DNA of 64,000 nucleotides from Flavobacterium covae (GTDB lineage Bacteria; Bacteroidota; Bacteroidia; Flavobacteriales; Flavobacteriaceae): NCBI GenBank assembly GCA_019565575.1, contig CP067379.1, positions 3,100,001 to 3,164,000 of the forward strand, read 5' to 3'. Shown piece by piece: positions 29,149 to 38,107 of this stretch (position 1 is its first letter; each line of letters starts with the position of its first letter). The notes under the pieces were generated by a model. It saw only the letters and a program-made list of their open reading frames with translations, ran no database searches and was not told where the DNA came from. The position numbers and the translations under genes were made by a program.

Positions 29149-30454
29149 ATGGTCAAAAAATCAATTCCAGTTTTATTTTTACTTTTTCCAATTTTTTCTT
29201 TTTCTCAAATTACTATTGGAAGTGTTGAGAAAAAGAAATAGAAATTGTTGAACCAAAACCGATACCTTTTGATAGCATCAGCAATTACAAAGAACAAGAG
29301 GATTTGATTAATTACAAAATGTATATTGGGCAAAAATTTTATTTACCAAAATATAACAATACTGAAAACGCAGATTATACAGGAAAAGAATATCCTTTTA
29401 TGTTTTCCGACAGTCTATCACTTGTAAATATCGAGCCATCAAAACAATTAAAAATGGTTGATAATATTGGTAGTGCAACTAATAAATTTTATAAAAATAT
29501 TTTCACATATAAATATAAACCATTTCATTATTTTTCAGGAATTGTAAACGGTAATGCTTACGCTTCAATAGTTACAAATGCTGACGAAGTTTCAAATAGA
29601 TATTACACTGTAATTGATGTGTTTACTGGAGAAAAATTGAAAAATATTTTAAACAATATCAAAACACTTATTAATAAAAGTAATGATAATTATGAAAACT
29701 ATATTGACGATGTTGGATTTAATAATTATGATATTTTTGATATGTCTAAAACCATATTTAAAATTCAAGATGATATTACAAAAGAACAATTATATGTATT
29801 TAACTTAAATTACTTCATTCTTGTTCCATACTTCGTAAAGCAAAAAGAAATTTTCAATACTAAAAAAGTTATTGCTATTTTAACTGATGAGAATTTTGAA
29901 ACGACTGATTTTTCAAAAAATGAAAAATTCATTCTTCCAAATAAATCAATTTGGAATTGTGAAGTAACATTATTGAGTAAAAAGAAATTTTAGCAAAAGA
30001 TGATATTAAATTAAAAATTGGTAGTTATTTCATTGCATATAAACTAACTAATGAAAAAGGACAAATAATGATATTTAAAGGTTTAAATGGAAAAACTATA
30101 AACTTTAAAATATATGAAGATTATATTAATGAAGAAAACGACAAAAAACTTCTACAAGCACAATTGATTGCTAAAAACAAAAAATTAAAACAAATTGAAA
30201 CTGAAAAAAGACTTGCCAAAGAAAAAGAGTATTTAAATAAATGTATTACAATGTTTGGAGATTATTATGGAAATCTTGTATATAATAGTTATATTGTTAT
30301 TGGAATGACCAAAGAAATGTGTGAAATGTCTTGGGGAAAACCATTTGACAAATCGACAATAATTTATAAAAATATTACTAAAGAGTATTGGTATTACTCT
30401 TGGAAAAAGAATTTGTATTTTGAAAACGGAAAACTAGTAAGAATAGAAAAATAA
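29149..30454 (+). CDS. cassette 1, exported protein of unknown function (frame interrupted)
   Basis: About 435 residues after correcting shifts near 29232 (AAAAAGAAAT) and 29990. A signal peptide MVKKSIPVLFLLFPIFSFSQ is followed by a region rich in Asn/Lys/Tyr, then a coiled-coil-like stretch (KLKQIETEKRLAKEKEYL) and a C-terminal module with IVIGMTKEMCEMSWGKP and YWYYSWKKNLYFENGKL, which resembles the SmpA/OmlA-type beta module. The stop is immediately before the attC-like hairpin. No function proposed. Confidence 0.5.
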
Positions 30455-30605
30455 GTACAGCAGGTAACAGCAGTTTGGCTATATGGCGGGTTTTGGGCTT
30501 AATTTAAAGTTGGTTTTGTACTAGTAAATTCAATGCTAAATCAAAAATTCAGGCTTTCTTAATCCGCCACATCGCCAAGCTGGCGGGACGTTATAGGCAA
30601 CCCCT
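30455..30605 (+). repeat. attC-like hairpin closing cassette 1
   Basis: Left arm GTACAGCAGGTAACAGC then AGTTTGGCTATATGGCGG; right arm CCGCCACATCGCCAAGCTGG then CGGGACGTTATAGGC. The inner arms pair over about 20 bases; the outer ends are TAAC-AGC against GGGAC-GTTA with unequal spacers. The junction is taken as G30590/T30591. About 90 bases of loop, as in long attC sites. Confidence 0.7.
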
Positions 30606-30748
30606 ACCGAACGACCGTGCTAACATCAACGGACAGACAGAAATGAACAATCCAAGCCCACCCACCACCCAAAAATTTTACTAAACCTCTTCAACTTAAA
30701 AAAAATTTACTACTTTTGTCAAATAATGTCAAGACGAAATTATGTCAA
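30606..30748 (+). promoter_or_regulatory. leader of the R-M cassette: shared motif, promoter and operator-like repeats
   Basis: ACCGAACGACCGT (30606-30618) lies 16 bases after the junction and recurs in cassette 4 at 36133. Further on, TACTTTTG (30711-30718) fits a -7 box. The 12-bp direct repeats AAATAATGTCAA (30721) and AAATTATGTCAA (30737) overlap the start codon at 30742 and may bind the encoded controller protein. Confidence 0.45.
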
Positions 30749-31053
30749 CAATATTTGGTAACAAACTCAAAGCGCTTAGGGAAGAACAGCAAATTCCCCA
30801 AAGACAGTTAGCTTCCATTTTGGAAATTGACACAGCTACTTATTGCAAAATCGAAAAAGGCGACAGACGTGCAAAAAGAGAACAGGTAATTGAACTTGCT
30901 AAAATTTTGAATACCGACCCAAGAGAACTTTTGCGTTTGTGGTCGGCTGACAAGGTTTATGACATTATCGCTGAAGAAGACGAGGCTACACAAATTCTAA
31001 ATGTAGTTGCAGAAAATATCGTTATTTATAAACGTCAAAAAACTAAAATATGA
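30742..31053 (+). CDS. cassette 2, XRE-family controller protein of an R-M system
   Basis: 103 residues. An N-terminal helix-turn-helix (GNKLKALREEQQIPQRQLAS then LEIDTATYCKIEKGDRRAKR) is followed by a short C-terminal region (VYDIIAEEDEATQILNVV). Its stop TGA overlaps the methyltransferase ATG as ATGA. C-proteins of this type delay restriction relative to modification; that role is inferred from context and from the direct repeats over its own start codon. Confidence 0.85.
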   Translation: MSTIFGNKLKALREEQQIPQRQLASILEIDTATYCKIEKGDRRAKREQVIELAKILNTDPRELLRLWSADKVYDIIAEEDEATQILNVVAENIVIYKRQKTKI

Positions 31054-31959
31054 AACCGTTAGTCAAATACAGAGGAGGAAAATCAAAAGAAATTCCACAC
31101 TTGGAAAAACATATTCCAGAGTTTGACGGTCGTTATATTGAACCGTTTTTTGGTGGTGGTGCGATGTTTTTTTATTTAGAACCTAAAAAAGCAATCATTA
31201 ATGACATCAATGCAAAACTTATGTCGTTTTACAAAGGAGTAAAATCAGACTTTGAAACTTTGCAAAAAGAACTTTCAGAAATTGAAAAGATATATCGCAT
31301 AAACCGAAAAAAGTTTGAAGAATTAAAAGCTCAAACACCAACAGAACGAGTTGATGACGGTAACGAAGCCCTTTACTACCAAATCAGAGATATGTTTAAC
31401 GATTTGACAGATAAAAAGTATTCAGACGCTTTGCTTTATTTTTTTCATCAACAAAACGGCATATTCGGGAATGATACGCTACAATTCAAAAGGTGAATTT
31501 AACGTGCCTTACGGACGATACGCTAACTTAAATACATCATTGGTAACAAAGGCACACAGCCGACTACTTACTAATACGGAAATTTATAACTGCGATTACA
31601 AAAACATTTTTGAAATGGCGGAAGAAGATGATTTTATGTTTTTAGACCCGCCTTACGACTGCATTTTTTCTGACTACGGAAATGCGGAACACAAAGACGG
31701 TTTCAACGAAAAAAATCATACCGAATTAGCCAACGCATACAAACAACTAAAATGCAAAGCACTTATGGTTATTGGCAGAACGCCACTAACCGAAAAACTT
31801 TACAGCGATATGATTGTGGACGAATACGGAAAAACGTATGCTGTAAATATCCGAAACAGGTTTAAGTCGGAAGCGAGTCACATTTTAATTTCCAACTATG
31901 GAAATATAGCAAAAGAACAGTTTCCCGAATTAGAATTTAATCAAGCATTGGCACTTTAA
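31050..31959 (+). CDS. cassette 2, Dam/DpnII-type N6-adenine DNA methyltransferase (frame interrupted)
   Basis: About 302 residues. D12-class enzyme: VKYRGGKSKEIPHL and IEPFFGGGAMFFYL form the SAM site and DPPYDCIFSDYG is catalytic motif IV. One base is off in the T run at about 31438-31446 (YFFINKTAYSGMIRYNSKGE is restored). D12 enzymes methylate A in GATC-type sites, which would protect the GGATC site expected for the partner nuclease. It is followed six bases later by that nuclease gene. Confidence 0.88.
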
Positions 31960-31964
31960 ACAGT

Positions 31965-33643
31965 ATGGCAAGAATAGACAGCAAAGTAATTTTCGTAACG
32001 ACTTCCCCGAGAACGCCAAGTAAAATGATTCCTGAAATTGAGTTGTTAAACGCTCATTTTTCAGGTCAAAAATGGAACACAGATACGCAAAGAGCATTTA
32101 TGGAACTGTTGAAAGAGGAAAACTTTTTCAACGGAGAAGGTGCAAACGACCCAGCGTTTAGTGCAAGAGATAGAATTAATCGAGCACCAAAAGCACTTGG
32201 CTTTGTTATTCTTTCGCCAACAATACTGCTAACTTCCGCAGGAGAAGAATTAGTAAATTCAAAGCGGAAAGATGAAATCTTTTTGCGACAACTTTTAAAA
32301 TTCCAAATTCCATCACCATTTCACAAACCAAGCGAAAATTCAGCCGATTTTTGGGTAAAGCCGTATCTTGAATTATTTCGTTTAATTCGTCATTTCGGTT
32401 CACTAAAATTTGACGAGTTAATGATTTTCGGTTTGCAGTTAGTGGATTATCGACAATTTGAAAATATCGTTTCAAAAATCAACAATTTTAGAACAGCCAA
32501 AGCACAAAATGATGGCAATTACAAAAATTTCGTGCTGAATATTTGGAAAGTGAACTACAAGAAATTTACAGCGATGATATAAATTCGGGCAACACCAAAA
32601 CAAGAGAAACAAATGACAATTCCGTTTCAAAATTCCTAAAAACCAAAGCAAGCAATATGCGAGATTACGCAGATGCTTGTTTTCGTTACTTGCGTGCAAC
32701 AGGTTTGGTAAACATTTCGCATATCGGAAAATCTATTTCAATCGTTCCCGAAAAAATTGCAGAAGTAGATTATTTTTTGGAGCATACAAACAGAGAACCG
32801 CAATTTATTGACAACGAAAGACAGTATGTTGCTCATCTTGGAAACGCTGAAACGCCAACGCTTTTGACTGATAACAGAGAGTTGCTAGAACAAAAAATTA
32901 ATTCTGAATTTCCGAAAATCAAAATCAGTAAAACACTTTCCTTACAACAACTAAAAGACATTTTTGCTGATGAGTTAGAGAAACGAAAAGAGCAAATTAT
33001 TACCGAACAAGTTTCAGCAATCAAAGATTATCGTTTGTTTGATGAAATCAATACAACATTTGGGCAAATACTTGACAACTCACTTTACGACACGCCTTTA
33101 ATGTTGGAATGGAACACTTGGCGAGCAATGACAATGCTTGACGGTGGAAACATCAAAGCAAACTTGAAATTTGACGACTTTGGAAATCCAATGTCCACAG
33201 CACAGGGAAATATGGCAGATATTGTTTGCGATTATGAAACTTTTGGATTGATCGTAGAAGTTACAATGCAAAGCGGACAACGACAATATGAAACGGAAGG
33301 AGAACCTGTAACTCGACACCTTGCAAAACTAAAACGAGAAATTAACAAACCAGCATATTCTTTGTTTATCGCACCGAAAATAAACGAGGCTTGTATTGCT
33401 CATTTCTACGCCTTACACAAAATGAATATCAGCTATTACGGAGGAACTTCGACAATTGTTCCACTTCCATTGAACGTATTCTTAAAAATGGTTGAAGACT
33501 CGCATAAAGCAAGTTATGTCCCTGAACCAAAACACGTTCAGCGATTTTTTGAACGCTCAAACGAACTTGCAAACACTACAGACAACGAAAAAGATTGGTA
33601 TAACGGAATAACAAATGAAGCATTGAATTGGCTGACGGAATAA
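31965..33643 (+). CDS. cassette 2, AlwI-like type II restriction endonuclease (frame interrupted)
   Basis: About 560 residues once a missing T near 32527 is restored (NYKNFRAEYLESELQEIY). The N-terminal part (PSKMIPEIELLNAHFSGQKW, then FSARDRINRAPKALGF) and the C-terminal block MADIVCDYETFGLIVEVTMQ followed by QYETEGEPVTRHL match the AlwI-type family; the D...ExT core fits a PD-(D/E)XK nuclease. Expected target GGATC with offset cleavage is family knowledge. The base composition of the three R-M genes is less AT-rich than neighbours, suggesting recent transfer. Confidence 0.72.
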
Positions 33644-33644
33644 A

Positions 33645-33792
33645 AGGGGCTGCCTATAACAAGGTATTGCCAAAAGCGGGGCTGAACGGCTTCGATTGGA
33701 CATCTGTACAAGGTTCAACTTTCGTTCTTCTATTGAACTTTTGTGCTAAATTCCCCCGCCTTCGGCAATACCAGAACCGTTATGGGCAATAC
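33645..33792 (+). repeat. attC-like hairpin closing cassette 2
   Basis: Left arm AGGGGCTGCCTATAAC then AAGGTATTGCCAAAAGCGGG; right arm CCCCGCCTTCGGCAATACC then AGAACCGTTATGGGCAATAC. The left end pairs with the start of its own cassette (30590-30605) in 15 of 16 positions. The inner arms pair over about 17 bases. The junction is at G33779. Confidence 0.72.
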
Positions 33793-33876
33793 TCTGAAAA
33801 CATTGTTAAAAAGTAATTTCATCGTTTCAAATTCTGTTAATTTTTTTCATTTATTTTTGAAAAAAAACATTAGTTC

Positions 33877-35983
33877 ATGATTGAAAACAAAGCAATTACT
33901 TATAGTTTATTAGCACATGTCCGAAATAGTGGAACATTAATTAAAGGACCAATAGATGTATTTGTTCCTCTAATTAAAAGAACTCTTCATCAATTAAATA
34001 TGAAGGGAATATTAAAAGGTGAATCCGTAATTGAAATTCAAAAGGAAGCCAATTGCATGTATTCTATTGACTTTCCAATTCCAGTATTAAAATCAATTCT
34101 TAGCCAAATAGCGAATGAAGTAAACACTAATGATAATGCACAAAATTTTGTCATCCATAATGATGGCTCATTCATTCTACGTTCGTTCTTTTTGAAGACT
34201 TTGAAGAAAAAATACAAGATATAAAGCGTGAAACAAATAGCCTTGAAAAATTGTTTCAAGATTTTTGTAGCATACATAATTTAAAATCAGAAAAAAAACT
34301 ACTCTATTCGATTTTATAGATAAAAATAAACTTTCTATATCACGTTATCTAAGTAATTCAACTCCTCCTAATGGACATGATTATACAATAGAAGCTCAAT
34401 TTGTAGATTTTTTCAAGAAAATCCCAAAAGTTTTTGACACAATTCGAAGAATTTATCTAGGTTCAATAATATCTAGTTTTCTTGAATATAAAACTGAAGA
34501 TTTGCAACATGATTTAGAACTCTTATTTGACACAAACTTCTTGATTAGCTTGATTGATTTGAACACACCAGAATCGACTCATTCTTGTAGAAAACTCATT
34601 GAAGTTGGAAATAATTTAGGCTTTAAATTTACAGTGCTTAACGAAACAATTGAAGAAACAAAATCATTGTTACAAAAAAAAAGCTGAAACTCTACATAAC
34701 TCTTTCTTTATCTAGACGTATTAATGCTGAAGACATTTATAATGCTTGTGAAAGAAGAAATCTCAATGCTAGTGATTTGGATAGAATTGCAGATAATCTT
34801 GAACAAACTCTAAAAGATTTTGGCATAAATATATACATCCACACATCTGCACTTAAAGAAAAAGCAAAAAAAAGTACTGAATTCGAAAATTTTAAAAACA
34901 TTCGAAATTCCACAATTAGTGCACTTCACGATGCTATTGCAATAATTTATGTTAAGGAAAAAGAACAAAAAAAATACGTGACTTTGAAAAAGTAAACTGT
35001 TGGTTTGTTAATAATTCTACATCACATGAAATTTATGATATCAAAGAAGAAACTAGATTGACTTTTGAATATCAAAAAGAGACAATAAAGGTTGATGAAT
35101 TATTAAATATTTTATGGTTAAGTCAGCCTAGAATTAATTCAAGTTTAGACAACGATGATTTGATTGACATTGGTCTTTCATCTATTGTAGCATATACATT
35201 AAATGATTCTTTACCCAAAGCAAATATTATTCGTGAATTAGAGAGTAATATTCAAAAATATAGAGGTGAAAAGATAACCGATAAGGATATACTAAATATT
35301 TCAACTAGAATTTCAAATAAACAGCTTAGAAATATTGCAGAATTAAATAAAATAGCAGAAAAAAATAGCGCAGAGTTTATTGAAAAATTAAAAGTCGAAG
35401 CAGATTTACAACAAAAAGTTGAAAACCAAAGAGTTGAGCGCTTTGAAGAATTATATAAAAAATTTCAAGATCAGGTTTCAACACTGCAAAAAGCAAAATC
35501 TCAAGTAGAATCAAAAGAAGAATTACTAAAAGAAAAAAGTAAAGCTCTTGATGAATCTATAAAACAACTTGATAATAAAAAGATATTGAAAACGAAAAGT
35601 TGAATGCGTTAACAATTGAATTAGAAAGAGAAAAAGAGGAAAAAAGGAAATTAAAATTAGAAATTAAAACCAATGAAAAACAAACATTTGTAAATTCTAA
35701 ATTACGTGAATGGAGAAAGAAATCATGGTATCAGTTAGGACTTTGCATAATATTAATTGTATTGGGAATTATATATTTATTCTATTTATCAAATTGGCAA
35801 TTTGATAAACTCAAAACTTTAATAGAAGAATGTAAAACTAATTCAATTGTAACAGGACTTTCAACATTTGTAATTTTTATAATGACATTTTTTGTTTTAA
35901 GAAATCTGCGTGAAAAGTATTACAATCATTCAAACATCAAAGCTTTTAAAGAAATGATAGAATTACCTGAACATCTAAAATAA
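33877..35983 (+). CDS. cassette 3, PIN-domain/coiled-coil/membrane protein (frame interrupted)
   Basis: One gene of about 702 residues, broken by shifts near 34185, 34300, 34675, 34980 and 35580. N-terminal ~200 residues unknown (MIENKAITYSLLAHVRNSG). Then a PIN-like nuclease core: LLFDTNFLISLIDLN (first Asp), NETIEETKSLLQ (Glu), ALHDAIAIIYVKE (Asp) and CWFVNNS. Next a helical domain, a long coiled coil (about 180 residues rich in Glu/Lys) and two C-terminal membrane helices (LGLCIILIVLGIIYLFYL and GLSTFVIFIMTFFVL). A membrane-tethered RNase acting on infection or stress is an inference. Confidence 0.65.
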
Positions 35984-36132
35984 GTACTGCCCATAACAGC
36001 GGTTTTGAGAAATTGGGGCTTTAAGGTAAAACTTAAAGTCCTTTTTGTATATTTGACTTCAGTCCTAATGGAAAGGTTTGGGAACAAAAATCCCCAACTT
36101 CTCAAAGCCGGCGGGACGTTAGCTGCTACTTT
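35984..36132 (+). repeat. attC-like hairpin closing cassette 3
   Basis: Left arm GTACTGCCCATAACAGC then GGTTTTGAGAAATTGGGG; right arm TCCCCAACTTCTCAAAGCC then GGCGGGACGTTAGCTGC. The inner arms pair over 18 bases with two mismatches. The left end pairs with the cassette's own start (33779-33792) in 13 of 14 positions. The junction is at G36118; the stop of the PIN gene (35981-35983) touches the left end. Confidence 0.75.
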
Positions 36133-36149
36133 ACCGAGAGACCGTCAAA

Positions 36150-37223
36150 ATGAAGAAATATACTAAATATATAACACTTATTACAATTGGACTTATCCTG
36201 ACAATCTTGTTTTGGAAATATCCTGCACCACACAACAGAATACTAAATATTCAGAATTATTTAATTACAGTTGGAGGAATAATTTCTGCTTTTGTTATAG
36301 CATATCTGTCAGCAAAAATATTTAATATAAAAACGGACAGAGACAATCGACAAACTCAAATTGACAAACTTGGCGAAAGGTTAACAGCATTTAGACAACT
36401 ACTATATTTTGTAATGCATAGTAGAGATTTTTGGGTAAGGTATGATGACATTGCTAAGTTTAAAAAAGAATATCCAGGTTTTGACTACGAAAGATTAAGA
36501 GGTTCAGGTGAAGACCCATTAAGATATAAGTTTCATTTAGAACAAACTGAAATTTCACAAGGAACTATTTCATTGTACACTGCAATGGAAGCTATTTATG
36601 ACAAAGAAGAAAAATATTTAATTCCTTGGGCTTATGAAAGAACTGCAACGGAAAGATATAATATTGACGACCTTTCAAAATATCACGAACCTTGCAATCA
36701 AATATGGTATTATTTAGACGGAAGATATGCAAAACACGGAGTTGGCTTATTCAACGATGAAGGTTTGAATAGAATGGACATTGAAAATTTCCAAGAAAGA
36801 CTTTCAATTGCTGACATTAGACAAAAAGGAAAAGATTTTCACAGGGTTTTATTGGCAAGTTTAGGAAGTGAATTTTATGAGTTTGTAATTCCTAAAATGG
36901 CTGAACTTATTAATCAAAATACAGGTGTTCCAAAAGGTCTATTAAAGACATTTTATAGTTTACTTTCCATAATGCTATTTGGAGTACTTCTACCAATAAT
37001 TCTTCAATCAATTTCCGTTAATAAATGTATTGACACGACATTGACACTAATTTTTGTAAACTTGACAACGCTTTCATTAGTATATTTTTTATTTGAATTT
37101 TATGACTTGTTAAAAGACGAAATAGACACGAACAAAAAAAAGCAGCTGCTAACAAGCATTTTGCAAAATTGCGATTTATACAGTAATATTATATTTTTAT
37201 TTCGCTTAGAATGTTTATTCTAG
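36150..37223 (+). CDS. cassette 4, four-helix membrane protein of unknown function
   Basis: 357 residues, frame intact. Two N-terminal helices (YITLITIGLILTILFW, NYLITVGGIISAFVIAYLSA), a cytoplasmic domain of about 190 residues with RERLTAFRQLLYFVMHSRDF-like and WAYERTATERYN segments, and two C-terminal helices (LSIMLFGVLLPIILQSI, LIFVNLTTLSLVYFLF). The domain is rich in conserved-looking aromatic and charged residues, but no known motif was found. It starts 31 bases after the cassette junction, next to the ACCGAGAGACCGT motif. A sensor or effector role is only context-based. Confidence 0.7.
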   Translation: MKKYTKYITLITIGLILTILFWKYPAPHNRILNIQNYLITVGGIISAFVIAYLSAKIFNIKTDRDNRQTQIDKLGERLTAFRQLLYFVMHSRDFWVRYDDIAKFKKEYPGFDYERLRGSGEDPLRYKFHLEQTEISQGTISLYTAMEAIYDKEEKYLIPWAYERTATERYNIDDLSKYHEPCNQIWYYLDGRYAKHGVGLFNDEGLNRMDIENFQERLSIADIRQKGKDFHRVLLASLGSEFYEFVIPKMAELINQNTGVPKGLLKTFYSLLSIMLFGVLLPIILQSISVNKCIDTTLTLIFVNLTTLSLVYFLFEFYDLLKDEIDTNKKKQLLTSILQNCDLYSNIIFLFRLECLF

Positions 37224-37239
37224 TGGAAAGTAAGTTGTC

Positions 37240-37273
37240 ACGTAATCCGCAACTATGCAAAGCGCCGGAACGT
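37240..37273 (+). repeat. truncated attC-like site after cassette 4
   Basis: Only the right arm is clear (GCAAAGCGCCGGAACGT). The left end at 37227-37241 (AAAGTAAGTTGTCAC) pairs with the start of cassette 4 in only 9 of 15 positions. An IS begins right after the ACGT of the recombination point. Confidence 0.5.
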
Positions 37274-38061
37274 CAGGCTGTGAAAAAACCTCTTTTTTGA
37301 ATATAATTCATCCCACCAAACTGACATAACTTTGTTTTAAACAATGCTATTTTTAAACTTACTTTGAGGTATTTCAAAAAATATAAAGCCTATAAACAGG
37401 TTTAAATAAGTCGTTTTTATCAAAAACAAGTCCTTTGTCTTGTAAGGTGAGTTCCAAACTTTAATTTTTGCTATTAAATCAAGGACTCCAAGGATATTTA
37501 TGGTACGCTTGATGTTGTACACCAGCATAATCAAGCTATGTTCACCGTTTACTTTTTCTAATCCTATCAAATTGGTATGATTGTATCCCCATCGGCATCT
37601 TTCAAAAAAGAAACAAATAGTTTAAAGAGTTGTTTAAGAGCTTTGGGATTGTCTTTTCTAAAATCAGAAATACTGTGATAATTAGGACGAATATCTTCCA
37701 GTAACCATTGTATTTCAATATTACGAATACACTCTTTTTCTAGCTTTTTGGAACTGCGAATACCATTCAAATAACCATATAAATAGATTTTAAGAAACAC
37801 TTGATTCTTAAAACTAGGACGACCTTCGGATTTTAAAACAACAGGTGTAAATCCTACTTTTTGAAGGTCTATGTGTTCAACAAAAGCATCTATGAATCGA
37901 ACTGGGTTTTCAGAAGTAATTTTGTCTTCTAAACTCGATACATGTAGCTGATTACGAGAGATTCCTTTGATATGCTGCATTGTTAAAAAAAAGAAAATAC
38001 TTCTTTTCAAACAAACTATTTTAGCTATATTTGGTGAGGTTTGTGAGTTTTTTCACAGACT
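37274..38061 (-). mobile_element. internally deleted IS1182-type element inserted in an attC-like site
   Basis: Ends CAGGCTGTGAAAAAACC (37274) and TTTTTTCACAGACTG (38061) are inverted repeats. It carries transposase N- and C-terminal parts with the middle missing, 788 bp in all. Left flank GGAACGT, right flank GCGTTAGCAG: the insertion splits the GTTA point of a cassette hairpin, with a probable (A/G)CGT target duplication. Confidence 0.7.
37337..37980 (-). pseudogene. IS1182 transposase, internal deletion
   Basis: From ATG 37980 (MQHIKGISRNQLHVSSLEDK) the N-terminal domain runs through PVRFIDAFVEHIDLQKVGF and YLYGYLNGIRSSKKLEKEC to FVSFLKDADGD. It then jumps to the family's C-terminal GLEKVNGEHSLIMLVYNIKR and ILGVLDLIAKIKVW. 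All catalytic residues of the middle domain are gone, so it cannot move on its own. Confidence 0.8.
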
Positions 38062-38107
38062 GGCGTTAGCAGTCATTATCCGAAAAATCGTACACAAAAA
38101 GAAATAT

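Noticed and set aside
37227-37241. Self-complementary left end for cassette 4
   Set aside because: Only 9 of 15 bases pair with the cassette start (36118-36132), so I do not count it with the four good pairs.
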